Shown here: positions 37,239-46,419 of the stretch, piece after piece
Position numbering within the stretch: position 1 is the stretch's first letter
Layout: each line of letters starts with the position of its first letter
The notes under the pieces: generated by a model
Databases searched by the model: none
Seen by the model: the letters and a program-made list of their open reading frames with translations, nothing else
Told to the model about the DNA's origin: nothing
Made by a program: the position numbers and the translations under genes
Assembly (NCBI RefSeq): GCF_000219125.1
Contig: NZ_AFGF01000081.1
Span: 1 to 64,000 of the forward strand
Length of the DNA: 64,000 nt
From: Acetonema longum DSM 6540
Lineage (GTDB): Bacteria > Bacillota > Negativicutes > Sporomusales > Acetonemataceae
Reading direction: 5' to 3'

Positions 37239-38165
37239 ATGTCCCGAAAAGCATGGATATGTCTGGTACTCAGTTTGTTGCTTCTGGTTCTTCCTCTGGT
37301 AACCTACGCCAATAACGCTCAGTTCCTGTACAACAACAATGATCCCTATGCCAGCCAGCCTGTGGCTGACGGCAACGGCCTTGTCAACTGGGAAACCGAT
37401 TCGGTGGAAGCAATAGGGTTCGGCGTTCCTCCGGCCAACGCTTTCAGTTCGGCTCAGGCCCGGAACATGGCTCGCCGTGCTGCCATCGCCGACGCTCAGA
37501 GAAATCTGCTGGAATCCGTCCAGGGAGTGCAGGTGGACTCGGAAACGACGGTGGAGAACCTGGCTGTCTCCAGCGACGTTATCAATACCAGGATGTCCGG
37601 CATGCTCAAGGGCTACAAAATTGTCAATGAACAGCAAATGCCGGATGGTTCCTATCAAGTTGTCATCTCCGTCAGAATGTATGGTCAGAACAGTCTGGCC
37701 AACGCCATTTCCGGTCAAAGACAGCCCCAGCGGCCTTTCCCTCCGGCAGTTCAACCCTATCCGCAGCAGCAACCCAATCAGCCGCATCAGGGATATCAAC
37801 CGACTCAGCCGGCCGTTCGTCAATACACAGGCCTGGTAATTGACGCCAGAAGACTGGGCCTGGAACGGACCATGACGCCCATGATTTATGACGAAACCGG
37901 CAAGGTCATCTACGGTAACATGTATGTAGACCAAAATTATGTGGTGCAAAACGGCCTGGTGGATTATGCCGCTTCTCCCGGCGCCATTGAACTGATCGGC
38001 ATGGGCCAGTCCCGGGCCGGCGCCGACTATATTGAGGTCAAGGCCATCAAGCTCCGGGACCGCAACCGCAACATCGTCATCAGCGCCGCTGACGGCGACA
38101 GGATTCTCAACGCCAACGGCCCCACCGGTTTTTTGCTGAAGTGCAACGTTGTTATCAAGCACTAA
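37239..38165 (+). CDS. Exported LPP20-like protein with proline/glutamine linker (cluster gene 4)
   Basis: A 308-residue protein with a signal peptide cleaved near TYANN. Residues 45-150 are an LPP20/FlgT-N-like domain (AIGFGVPPANAFSSAQARNMARRAAIADAQRNL, then YQVVISVRMYG). Residues 160-195 are a Pro/Gln-rich linker. Residues 200-308 (TGLVIDARRLGL to the end) form a separate beta-rich domain often found after LPP20 domains. No lipobox Cys is visible, unlike Helicobacter LPP20. It starts 62 bases after gene 3 behind GGGAGG, and the cluster terminator follows it. Confidence 0.78.
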   Translation: MSRKAWICLVLSLLLLVLPLVTYANNAQFLYNNNDPYASQPVADGNGLVNWETDSVEAIGFGVPPANAFSSAQARNMARRAAIADAQRNLLESVQGVQVDSETTVENLAVSSDVINTRMSGMLKGYKIVNEQQMPDGSYQVVISVRMYGQNSLANAISGQRQPQRPFPPAVQPYPQQQPNQPHQGYQPTQPAVRQYTGLVIDARRLGLERTMTPMIYDETGKVIYGNMYVDQNYVVQNGLVDYAASPGAIELIGMGQSRAGADYIEVKAIKLRDRNRNIVISAADGDRILNANGPTGFLLKCNVVIKH

Positions 38166-38178
38166 ATCTATTAGAGAA

Positions 38179-38216
38179 AGACCCAGTCAGAAATGTTCTG
38201 ACCGGGTCTTTTTTTA
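38179..38216 (+). terminator. Terminator of the CsgG/FlgT-like cluster
   Basis: The hairpin AGACCC-A-GTCAGAA / TTCTGAC-CGGGTCT is followed by a seven-base T-run, directly after cluster gene 4. Confidence 0.88.
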
Positions 38217-38240
38217 TTCACTTAGACAAATTAGTCAGCA

Positions 38241-38302
38241 AAGCAGATTCTTTCTTGTCCAGACAGAAAAAAACTCTGCCAAAAGCAGATTTTTTTCTTG
38301 TC
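38241..38302. repeat. Short direct repeat
   Basis: Two near-identical 19-20 base copies of AAGCAGATT-CTTTCTTGTC lie at 38241-38259 and 38283-38302, between the cluster terminator and the end of the PNPOx-like gene. The significance is unknown. Confidence 0.4.
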
Positions 38303-38771
38303 ATTCCTGCTTTAACCGGAAAGGGGCGCCCGGGATCAGTCTGATGCCGTCCATGGTTTCAATCTTTCCCGCCTCATCCTGCTGGTAAAAAGTCTTCCCG
38401 TCCCTGACGGTATAATATACGGAATGGACCCGTAAGCGATACAGTGTCGCCGACAGATCTGCATCCATGGCATGTTTCGGGAGCGTCGACTCTGCTTCCG
38501 TCCATTGAGACATTGACCCGGAAGAAAATGGCATCGGTTCCAGAAAACCGTTGATCTGCAATAAATCCCCTTCGTCTCCCATAGCGCACAACTGGGCCTG
38601 GTCATTGTTTGTCAAGGTAACCCGTTCCTTCAAGACAAGAGACAACAGCCATAAGCCGCCGTTCGGGCCAATAAAGCCCAGCATAGGTCTGACCCTGGGC
38701 CGGACTCCCTCCACCGTTCCCACGAAAACAGCCTTTTCCTGCAACAGATTCACCACTGCCTGCTCGTGCAT
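38301..38771 (-). CDS. PNPOx-like flavin-binding split-barrel protein
   Basis: A 156-residue protein of the pyridoxamine-phosphate-oxidase-like fold: AVFVGTVEGVRPRVRPMLGF at the start is the typical first hairpin, and YRLRVHSVYYTVRDGK is a typical late strand. Such proteins usually bind FMN or F420 and reduce small molecules; true PNP oxidase activity is unlikely at this length. ATG 38771 is preferred over TTG 38795 because GAGGTG lies six bases before it. The gene is convergent with the exported-protein cluster and no partner is adjacent. Confidence 0.7.
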   Translation of the reverse strand: MHEQAVVNLLQEKAVFVGTVEGVRPRVRPMLGFIGPNGGLWLLSLVLKERVTLTNNDQAQLCAMGDEGDLLQINGFLEPMPFSSGSMSQWTEAESTLPKHAMDADLSATLYRLRVHSVYYTVRDGKTFYQQDEAGKIETMDGIRLIPGAPFRLKQE

Positions 38772-39068
38772 CCACGCCACCTCTTTGACAGTCAAAGTGG
38801 AATCTGTTAAATCTTATTAGTGGCGACAGTATTTCAGAACAGTATTTGCCTTTATCTGCTCCGCTGCGACAAAGTCCATTATAGATATACATAAATTGGA
38901 TTATTTGGGTAAATCTTATTTTATAAGCAGTTATCGGCAGGATATGCGGCATGGAATACATAATATATAAATACGCTATTCTTAGGCCTTCTTCTTGATA
39001 CACGCTGCAACATTGCGAAAAGATCGTATTGCAAGCTTCCCAATTTCAGTCAGAAAGGCGGTGATACT

Positions 39069-40499
39069 ATGGATCAGCTAAACTGGCCGCTGCAAAGTTC
39101 AATCTCTGCACCGGTTACAGTCACTTCCTTCGATGATTTGTCAGCATTTGAATCGGCGCCCCATGACATTTTAGTAATGACCGACGGCTGGCGGCCCGGA
39201 TCCAAGGCGGCCATCCTGCGCGGCGGCATGAACGCCAAGGCTGTTCTGGACGTCCTGGCCCGTTCGGATGTTGCCGCATTAAAAATCTTCCACATTGAAG
39301 AGAAGATCCCGCAATTGGAAGACATCTTTGTCGGCACAATTGTCCCGGAAGCCAATCGGTTATTTGACCAGGTAAATATTTTCTGGCGCCACGACCAGTC
39401 TATTTATGATCTGATTGAATCCATCGCCGGCGAGTATGACATGCTGCTATTTGGCGCTCCTTTAGCCAAGTCGGAGGTTCTGCCTTTTTACCGGCGGATC
39501 AAGGATATCTATCCCGGCAGCGTTACTATTGTGCGCTCTGCGGCAACCGACGATGAGGAGTTTGACGCCGGTGACCCGATTTTTAAATGGGTCAGGGAAC
39601 GCACCTATGATGCCCATGATTTCTCGTTTCCTTCAGCATTGCGGAATTATAAACGCAAGCTGGGAAAAAAAGTATCGGTCATCCTGCCGGCTCTCAATGA
39701 AGAGAAGACTGTGGGCAAGGTCATCGAAACCGCTTTGGAAGTAAAGTCCAGCGGCATCATTGATGAAGTCATCCTCATCGACTCGGATTCAACTGATGAT
39801 ACCGCAGCCATCGGCAAATCCTACGGTATCCCGGTCTACAGTCATTCCCAGATCTGCTCCGATCTGGGGACCTATCGCGGCAAAGGAGAAGCCATGTTTA
39901 AGAGCGCCTTTGTGACTGACGCCGATATCCTGGCCTGGGTGGATACCGATATCGAAAACATCGTCCCCAGCTTTTTTTACGGTCTGCTGGGGCCGATTCT
40001 GACCTATCCGCAGATTGAGTTTGTCAAGGGTTATTTTGCCCGGCCTGTCAGGGTGGAATCCAGCGGAATTGAACTGGGAGGCGGCAGGGTGACAGAAATC
40101 TTCGCCCGCCCTTATATCAATCTGTACCTGCCGGAACTGTCAGGCTACATTCAGCCTCTTGCCGGTACGGTGGCTATTTATCGCCACCTGCTGGAAAAAA
40201 TGTACCTGCCCACCAACTATGGCATTGAAATCGCCATGCTGGCTCAGGCGGTAAAACAGGTTGGTCTATGGGCAACCTGCCAGGTAAATCTGGGAGAAGT
40301 CATCCATAAATCCAAGGACGTGATCGGTTTAAGCGAAATGGCTTTCCAAATCCTGCAGGTCCTGCACGATATGAATATGAGTCAAAAAGGCGGCGCCGGA
40401 AAACCCTGCCAGCCTATGCTGCGGCGGGTATTCTCCACCCGGGGGCACTTTGAAATCAGCATTAAACGATTCAATATCTTTTGGCGTCAATTTAAATAG
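39069..40499 (+). CDS. gpgS: Glucosyl-3-phosphoglycerate synthase with N-terminal extension
   Basis: A 476-residue protein. From about residue 198 it is a retaining family-81-type glycosyltransferase of the GpgS group: VSVILPALNEEKT, the DTD metal motif in AWVDTDIEN, GGGRVTEIFARP, PLAGTVAIYR and NYGIEIAMLAQ all match mycobacterial GpgS. GpgS joins glucose from NDP-glucose to 3-phosphoglycerate, the first step to glucosylglycerate, a compatible solute. The first ~195 residues are extra, with alpha/beta character like a nucleotide-binding or universal-stress-type domain. No phosphatase partner (GpgP) is adjacent. The start follows AGGCGGTG. Confidence 0.85.
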   Translation: MDQLNWPLQSSISAPVTVTSFDDLSAFESAPHDILVMTDGWRPGSKAAILRGGMNAKAVLDVLARSDVAALKIFHIEEKIPQLEDIFVGTIVPEANRLFDQVNIFWRHDQSIYDLIESIAGEYDMLLFGAPLAKSEVLPFYRRIKDIYPGSVTIVRSAATDDEEFDAGDPIFKWVRERTYDAHDFSFPSALRNYKRKLGKKVSVILPALNEEKTVGKVIETALEVKSSGIIDEVILIDSDSTDDTAAIGKSYGIPVYSHSQICSDLGTYRGKGEAMFKSAFVTDADILAWVDTDIENIVPSFFYGLLGPILTYPQIEFVKGYFARPVRVESSGIELGGGRVTEIFARPYINLYLPELSGYIQPLAGTVAIYRHLLEKMYLPTNYGIEIAMLAQAVKQVGLWATCQVNLGEVIHKSKDVIGLSEMAFQILQVLHDMNMSQKGGAGKPCQPMLRRVFSTRGHFEISIKRFNIFWRQFK

Positions 40500-40527
40500 C
40501 AGGGGTAGAAACTTCTACCTGCTTTGC
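40498..40527 (+). terminator. Weak terminator after gpgS
   Basis: The hairpin AGCAGG-GGTAGA / TCTACCTGCT is followed by only a short TTT. It overlaps the gpgS stop codon. Confidence 0.4.
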
Positions 40528-40550
40528 ATCAGGTTCAGAAACCTCGCCTG

Positions 40551-41099
40551 TCATCCGGTCTGGGGGCTGCCGGTTGTTCCGGCAGCCCTCTCAGGCGTCT
40601 CTAAGGGTGACGGCTCTTCTGATTTTGGGCCTTCTGCCAGCCCTGTCCCTGGTTGTATGCCGCTCGCAGCATCCTGCCACGCAGCCCAGCGCATCGCCTC
40701 CCGCTGGGCAAATATACTTTCCTCGGTCTCCTGCTGTTTTTGACGCAATCGCAAAAATGAATGCAGCAGCAAGCCAAACAGTATCAATAGCAGCACTTCT
40801 CCCAGGATTAACAGGCGAGCCGTAAATTCCAGGCTGGTAATGTCATCCCGCAGCAGGTTGATCTCGTTATTCAGGAGTTCTTCCCGGCGCGCAATCGGGT
40901 CCAGGGGACTGATGCCGGCCCTGCCAAGTCTGATTGCCTCCACTGCCAACCGGTAACGTTCCTCCTGCTCATCGGCTATCTCCGGATTTTCGCCGCCGGC
41001 GGCCATGGCGGGTGAAAACTGGCTGCAAAGCAATAACAAGACATAAACTCCGATGAAACATAGCAGCATACGCTGACCGCATCGTTTTCCTGTCATCAT
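40551..41099 (-). CDS. Exported protein with one internal membrane helix, unknown function
   Basis: A 182-residue protein. It has a signal peptide (cleavage near AMAAG), an acidic region, a short helical segment (RREELLNNEINLLRDDI), one strong membrane helix (about 107-127, LLILGEVLLLILFGLLLHSF), a basic stop and a Glu/Gln then Gly/Pro-rich tail. It is probably anchored in the cytoplasmic membrane with the tail inside. I recognise no family. ATG 41099 is chosen because GGAGTG lies five bases before it. It stands alone. Confidence 0.6.
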   Translation of the reverse strand: MMTGKRCGQRMLLCFIGVYVLLLLCSQFSPAMAAGGENPEIADEQEERYRLAVEAIRLGRAGISPLDPIARREELLNNEINLLRDDITSLEFTARLLILGEVLLLILFGLLLHSFLRLRQKQQETEESIFAQREAMRWAAWQDAASGIQPGTGLAEGPKSEEPSPLETPERAAGTTGSPQTG

Positions 41100-41279
41100 G
41101 GTAACACTCCATTTATAATATATATTAAAGATCCGTGCCAATCCATTCTCACCTGTCTATTCGACGTCAATTGCCAGATTCCCTTATTTTTTACTGCTTT
41201 TTACCATGTTTATAGGAAAATTTCCAAAAAAAAATAATCATCTCAACGAGGCTGAGATGATTAGATTGATCAGGGATGA

Positions 41280-41937
41280 TCATAAAAAATTCTCCAGCGG
41301 AATATCCTCCACCGGGTACATTGTCCAGTCAGCATCGTCAAAATGCCACCATTCGCTGCCCAGAGAGCGAAAGCCGGCTTGTTCCATAACTTCGGCCAAA
41401 TAGGCTGCGTTGCTCTGGGCAAAAGGAGAAATACCGGGATAGTCGCGCTGGGCCCGGTAGGAAAAGTCGTCAAACTCCGAAGGCATGATCAGTTCACGGC
41501 CTTGCTCATCAACCAGTGTCACATCCACGGCGGTTCCCCGGTTATGCCGGGAAGCATTTCCCTGAGGATTGGCCACATAACGCCGATCCGGCACCAGCTT
41601 CCAAAAAATTTTTTGTACGGATAAAGGGCGGTATGCATCCCATATCTTAAGCCGGAACCCCCGTTTGGCAAATTCGGCATTGGCCCGGGCCAGCTTTTCG
41701 GCTGTCCCCCGGCGCAGGACACAAACGTTCGCGGTATAAACCTGTCTGCCGGTAAAATTGTGGATTCCGGCATAACGCATATCAATATAGATCGCAGGAT
41801 CAATATTCTGTATCTTGACCAGGTCCTGCTGGGACCCTGCCGCTAACGAATAGACCGGCGGCAATAACAATAAGGCGGCCGCCGTCATCATCACTTTCAG
41901 GCATTGCTGACCACTGAACCACTGCAATAAGGACCCT
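41280..41937 (-). CDS. Exported D-Ala-D-Ala dipeptidase, VanX/DdpX family
   Basis: A 218-residue peptidase with a signal peptide (hydrophobic 14-26, cleavage near SLAAG). Zinc ligands are in SRHNRGTAVDVTL (His and Asp) and in EWWHF (catalytic Glu and third His). VanX-type enzymes split D-Ala-D-Ala. An exported form like this more likely scavenges or trims wall dipeptides than confers vancomycin resistance, and no vanH or vanA gene is near. TTG 41937 is chosen because GGGAGGG stands six bases before it; the longer frame from 42014 has no ribosome site and runs through a hairpin. Confidence 0.85.
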
Positions 41938-41981
41938 CCCCGGATTAAAGGTAATAACTTAAGTATACCATAAATGAAACG

Positions 41982-42009
41982 TTGGGCGCTCCGTTGCCGG
42001 AGCGCCCAA
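41982..42009 (-). terminator. Hairpin between the XRE regulator and dipeptidase genes
   Basis: A perfect 12-bp stem TTGGGCGCTCCG / CGGAGCGCCCAA with loop TTGC lies ten bases after the regulator stop. The T-run after it is short (CGTTTC), so termination may be partial. Confidence 0.5.
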
Positions 42010-42018
42010 ATCATTCTT

Positions 42019-42318
42019 TTATTGCATGATGCCGGATTGCTTAATCGTGCCGTAAACTTTTACACTATTGTTGCCCAGAGATTCCAGCAGGACCAAGTCG
42101 CCGGTTTCCGGGTCGTGGTAAAGCGAACAATGCTTAACAATATCTGTAATCAAGACGCCAAAATGGTTCGCCATTTTTACCAGTACCGGCATGCCGGGGC
42201 GCCATGTATTCGACTCGTAATACTGCACTGCAACAGCGGATATCCCTACAGCCGCAGCCAACTCTTCCTGCGTCATACCGCGCTCGTCACGCAACGAGCG
42301 GATGGTATCACCAATCAT
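42019..42318 (-). CDS. XRE-family transcription regulator
   Basis: A 99-residue protein with an N-terminal Cro/C1 helix-turn-helix (MTQEELAAAVGISAVAVQYYESNTWRP) and a short beta C-terminal part. The start follows AGGAGTG. An imperfect palindrome TGATACGATACCATCTTATCA just upstream (about 42346-42366) could be its own operator. It lies upstream of the dipeptidase gene on the same strand, separated by a hairpin. The target genes are unknown. Confidence 0.82.
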   Translation of the reverse strand: MIGDTIRSLRDERGMTQEELAAAVGISAVAVQYYESNTWRPGMPVLVKMANHFGVLITDIVKHCSLYHDPETGDLVLLESLGNNSVKVYGTIKQSGIMQ

Positions 42319-42675
42319 TCCATCACTCCTAATAAAGCGCTGATTTGATACGATACCATCTTATCATCAGGCACAAGAATCCACAAAGGCCGCAAAATGT
42401 GGTGGATTATCGTTTTCCCCTGTAAAAGCGGTCTTTTAGGATTTATGACCTGCTACTACAAGAGTCCTAAGTCCTGCTCCCAAAATCGCCCTCCCCCAAA
42501 GGTCCTAAGGGGACCGTTGAATAAAGGCTCATCTGCGTCGTTGCTCCTGCGGGCGGGCGTTCGACGTACCCTCCGAACGTACAGTCTCACGCCCGTCCTC
42601 ATCGCGCCTAGCATCTGAACCTTTTTGAACGGCCCCAGTTTCGAGGCTGCAGATAAATCCGATAAACCTTTTGGG
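42319..42675. other. Intergenic stretch with repeat copy 2
   Basis: About 357 bases between addA and the XRE gene. It contains the second copy of the 130-bp repeat and the possible XRE operator; no gene is seen. Confidence 0.6.
42509..42638. repeat. Palindromic ~130-bp repeat, copy 2
   Basis: Same length and layout as copy 1 at 22706. It starts GGGGACCGTTGAATAAAGG, shares the ATCTGCGTCGTTGCTCCTGC block, and ends CGCGCCTAGCATCTGAACC before TTTTTGAACGGCCCC. It lies 37 bases past the addA stop codon. Confidence 0.87.
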
Positions 42676-45600
42676 TTACACCCGTATGGCTTGCTGCAAG
42701 TGGAAGGAGTAGAGGTATTTCTCCTTCACCGGCTGCTTGAGGATTTGTTCCAGGGCTTCGGCGTAAATGGTGATTTGAGCTGAATATTTTTCTGTGAGGG
42801 CTTGGGCATTTTCTATCGCGTCGGTTTTATAATCCACCAGCACCATGGTATCATCCTCCTCGGCAAAGAGACAGTCTACAACGCCCTGAATAAAGATCTC
42901 ATCGGAGCTGCCGGCCAGTTCGCTGTAGAAGCGGCCAGCCGGAGTCATCACGCTGAAGGGCAGCTCCCGTCTGACCCATTTCGCCCGGCGCAGCCGCTGA
43001 CCGATGGGACTGGCCAGAAAATCGACGATAGACTGAGGGGATATGGTTTCTTCTTCTTCCAACAGCAGGATCTCCTGTTCCACCATCTGTTCCAATTGGC
43101 GCCTGACAGCTGGAAGAGTCGCCACCTGGTTCAGATCCAGGTGCTGGACCGCTGTGTGCAGGATAGTCCCCAGCTCGGCCTGGCTGAACCGGCCGCTTAG
43201 CTGGACGAATCTGGGTTTGGCATAGGTTTTGGCGCTGTATCTCTGCTGCCCGTCGTCAGGCTGGGCGAAGCGGCGTTTAATCTCGGTGACGGTCAGTTTG
43301 GCAGGCTTGCCTGCCGCCGCCTGCTGTTGATACTGCCAGGACAGACGATCTCTGACCCAGCTTTCCTCACTGCCGGCCGGTATCGGTTCCAGGCAGCGGA
43401 CTTGCTCCCAGAAGACGGGCAGATCGACCGCTGGCTGGACATCGTCTCCTTTGACCGCAGCCGGATGAATCGTCACTTGCCAGCAGGACGGGTCTTTGAT
43501 CAGGCTAGAGGCAGAATCGGCCAAGCCGGCTAGTTTCCTCAAGGGAAGCCCCTCCGGGTGGCGGCTGACTGCCGGTCCGAGCCAATCGAGATAATGGGCC
43601 GCACCGGCAATAATAGAATCCGGCAGGGCCAGGAGCGGACGATCCAGGGTCTGGCTCCAGACCGAACATTTTTCCGCCAATTTGGCCACCGAACCGGTCA
43701 TGATCAGTTTTTCCCTGGCCCGGGTCATTGCCACGTAAAGCACCCGCAGTTCCTCGGCTTTTGCCTGCCGGATCATGGTCTCAATCATGCCGTACCGGGC
43801 TAGAGTCGGATAGCGGAAGCGTTCCTGGGGCAAGGTGACATAGGGACCGATGCCTAAGTCCTGGTGGCAGAGAATGGGCTGCCGGGTGTCGCTTAGATTC
43901 ATACCCTTGCCCAGATCAGCCAGGAATACCACCGGAAATTCCAGCCCTTTGCTTTTATGAATGCTCATGATCCGGACCACATTCTCGTTTTCACCCAGGG
44001 CCCTGGCTGTGGATAAGTCAGAGCCTTTTTGCCGCATCCGGTCAATAAACCGCAGGAAACGGAACAGCCCCCGGTAATTAGTGGTCTCGTACTGGCGGGC
44101 CCGGTCATACAAGGCCCGCAGATTAGCCTGACGAAACACGCCGCCCGGCATTCCTCCCACATAATCATAATAGCCGGTCTCCCGGTAAATCTGCCAGATG
44201 AGTTCCGGCACACTGCGGGTCCGGGCTAATTCCCGCCAATCCCTGATTTTGGCGATGGCCGCAGCCACCTTGGCGGCTAATAACTGATTAACCGAATTGT
44301 CAGAGACAGTCTCCAGGTCGTCCCAGAGATCGGCAGGCGGATTTCGTCCGGCCATTGGTCCCTGTCCTTCTAAACGAATGACCGCCAGGTCCTCGCTGGC
44401 AAAGCCAAACAGGGGCGAGCGCAGCACGGCGGCCAGCTGGATATCCTGCCGGGGGTTATCCAGTATCTGCAGCAGCGACATAATGACCTGGACTTCGCCC
44501 TCCTGGAAGTAGCCGGCTTTCAGTTCGGCATAGGCCGGAATGCCAGCCTGACGCAGCGTGTCCAGCAGATAGGCAGCCTTGCCTTCCACCGCCCGCAGCA
44601 GGATGACGATGTCCCGCCACTCCAGCTGTCGATATTGTTTTTGCCCTTTATCAAATATCATGCTGCCGGATTCGATCAGAGTCAGAAGGCGTTGACTGAT
44701 ATAAGCGGCTTCCTGTTCAAACCCCGCCAGGGGCTCAGCCGCTTCCCCGGCTGTCGGCGTATTGGAATCTTCCTGGTCCGCTTCCGGGTCCGGATCGTCT
44801 CTCTCCTCTGCCTGGGCCTCCGTTGCCGGACCTGTCCGGGGACGTTCAAAAATATGCAGCTCCACACCGGTCAGAGAGGTCCCGGGACAATCAGGATAGT
44901 CCGGTCCGGGGTTAAGCCGCTCAGCCTCACCATAGTCCATTTCAGCCGCCTGTTCGGTCATCAGCTGAGCGAAGAGAAAATTGACGGCAGACAATATTTC
45001 CGGCCGGCTGCGAAAGTTTTGCGACAGGTCGATGCGGCGGGTGTCCCCCTCCGGTCCCGTCCCGTAGCTGCGGTATTTAGCCAGAAACAAGCCCGGCTCG
45101 GCCAGGCGGAAGCGGTAGATGCTCTGCTTCACATCGCCGACCATAAACCGATTCGGACAACGGGAGGCAATCAGGCTCAGGATGGTCTCCTGAACGCCGT
45201 TGGTATCCTGATATTCATCCACCATGACTTCCAGATACTTGGCCGCCAGCTCCTCCGCCACAGTTGAAGGTTTTGCGCAGCCCGGCGCTGCATCGGACGC
45301 CAGCAGGATTTCCAGGCAATAATGCTCCAAGTCATTAAAATCCACCAGGTTTTTATCCTGTTTGGCCTGACTATATTCCCGGCCGTAAGCCAGCGCCACA
45401 TTCGCCAAGGCCGCCACTACCGGCCTGACCGAGCGCATATCCGCCAGGAGCAGGTCCTGGGAGCGGGAAAAATATTTTTCTTTTAGATCATTCACCGTTT
45501 TTTTGATTCGTCCGTCCCGCTGTTTATCCTTAAAATATTCTTTCCACTCCGGATCGGCGGTTTTGGCAAGGGTGGGGATCTTGGCAAACTGCAGGGTGAG

Positions 45601-46419
45601 CATGACGGCTTCCAGCGCCGTCCAAGACTGTCGCGCCGCCTGCAGCAATTGTTCCACCAGAGCCTTATCCTGGCGAAAAGCGTCGGCATAGGGCTCAAAG
45701 CCGTCCGTTCGCAAAGCTTCGCCGATCAACGCCTCCAACCGGTAGAGGATCTTCTCCAGCTTAAGAGCAATACCGTCCCGAATTAAACCGGACCAGACAG
45801 TCTCATCCAGCGTGGCCTCCTCCGCCAGGTCAAATCGTTCCACGGCCTGCTGCAGCCAGTATTGGGGCCAGGGATGGCTGCGGGAGAAGTCGTACAGCCG
45901 GCGGATATAGGATGCCAGAGCCTCGTCTCCGTCCATATCACCGTAATGTTCCACCAGCAGCATAAAATCAGGATCCTGGGCCTCATACAACCGGACCAGC
46001 AGGGACTCGGCCGTATCCTGGCCCAGGAGTTCCAGTTCTGTGGGATTGCCAATTTTAAAGCCGGGGTCCAGGTCCACCAGGTAAAAATACTGCCTGACAA
46101 TGGACTGGCAAAAAGAGTGCAGGGTAGTAATCGACGCCGATGGCAGCAGGGTTAATTGCCGCTGCAGGTGGCGGGTCGGCTGTTTCTGTGCCAGATCGGC
46201 CAGGGCCCCGGCCACCCGCTGACGCATTTCAGCAGCCGCCGCATTGGTGAAGGTAACCACCAGCAGCCTGTCCACATCCGCCGGATCAGCCGGATCGCTG
46301 ATGCGCCGGAGGATCCGTTCCACCAGCACCGAGGTTTTGCCAGAGCCGGCAGCGGCAGCCACCAGAATATTTTGCCCCCGGGCCGTGATTGCCTGTTCTT
46401 GTTCCGGTGACCAAGCCAT
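42676..46419 (-). CDS. addA: ATP-dependent helicase/nuclease subunit A
   Basis: A 1247-residue UvrD-like helicase fused to a RecB-type nuclease, the normal AddA length. Visible motifs are AAAGSGKT (Walker A, near 20), DEYQDTN near 400, VGDVKQSIYRFR, and the nuclease motif LVDYKTD near 1205. With AddB it resects double-strand breaks and loads RecA. Its ATG overlaps the addB stop codon by one base, so the pair is translationally coupled. Residues 525-570 form an acidic low-complexity insert (EERDDPDPEADQEDSN). Confidence 0.97.
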   Translation of the reverse strand: MAWSPEQEQAITARGQNILVAAAAGSGKTSVLVERILRRISDPADPADVDRLLVVTFTNAAAAEMRQRVAGALADLAQKQPTRHLQRQLTLLPSASITTLHSFCQSIVRQYFYLVDLDPGFKIGNPTELELLGQDTAESLLVRLYEAQDPDFMLLVEHYGDMDGDEALASYIRRLYDFSRSHPWPQYWLQQAVERFDLAEEATLDETVWSGLIRDGIALKLEKILYRLEALIGEALRTDGFEPYADAFRQDKALVEQLLQAARQSWTALEAVMLTLQFAKIPTLAKTADPEWKEYFKDKQRDGRIKKTVNDLKEKYFSRSQDLLLADMRSVRPVVAALANVALAYGREYSQAKQDKNLVDFNDLEHYCLEILLASDAAPGCAKPSTVAEELAAKYLEVMVDEYQDTNGVQETILSLIASRCPNRFMVGDVKQSIYRFRLAEPGLFLAKYRSYGTGPEGDTRRIDLSQNFRSRPEILSAVNFLFAQLMTEQAAEMDYGEAERLNPGPDYPDCPGTSLTGVELHIFERPRTGPATEAQAEERDDPDPEADQEDSNTPTAGEAAEPLAGFEQEAAYISQRLLTLIESGSMIFDKGQKQYRQLEWRDIVILLRAVEGKAAYLLDTLRQAGIPAYAELKAGYFQEGEVQVIMSLLQILDNPRQDIQLAAVLRSPLFGFASEDLAVIRLEGQGPMAGRNPPADLWDDLETVSDNSVNQLLAAKVAAAIAKIRDWRELARTRSVPELIWQIYRETGYYDYVGGMPGGVFRQANLRALYDRARQYETTNYRGLFRFLRFIDRMRQKGSDLSTARALGENENVVRIMSIHKSKGLEFPVVFLADLGKGMNLSDTRQPILCHQDLGIGPYVTLPQERFRYPTLARYGMIETMIRQAKAEELRVLYVAMTRAREKLIMTGSVAKLAEKCSVWSQTLDRPLLALPDSIIAGAAHYLDWLGPAVSRHPEGLPLRKLAGLADSASSLIKDPSCWQVTIHPAAVKGDDVQPAVDLPVFWEQVRCLEPIPAGSEESWVRDRLSWQYQQQAAAGKPAKLTVTEIKRRFAQPDDGQQRYSAKTYAKPRFVQLSGRFSQAELGTILHTAVQHLDLNQVATLPAVRRQLEQMVEQEILLLEEEETISPQSIVDFLASPIGQRLRRAKWVRRELPFSVMTPAGRFYSELAGSSDEIFIQGVVDCLFAEEDDTMVLVDYKTDAIENAQALTEKYSAQITIYAEALEQILKQPVKEKYLYSFHLQQAIRV

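Noticed and set aside
37221-38162. A 313-codon minus-strand frame over cluster gene 4
   Set aside because: The plus strand has a signal peptide, an LPP20 domain, a ribosome site and a terminator; the minus frame has none.
41280-41937. Vancomycin resistance gene vanX
   Set aside because: It has a signal peptide and no vanH, vanA or vanRS neighbours; a housekeeping exported dipeptidase is likelier.
44635-45267. A 210-codon plus-strand frame inside addA
   Set aside because: It is antisense to the AddA helicase core with intact motifs; a shadow frame.
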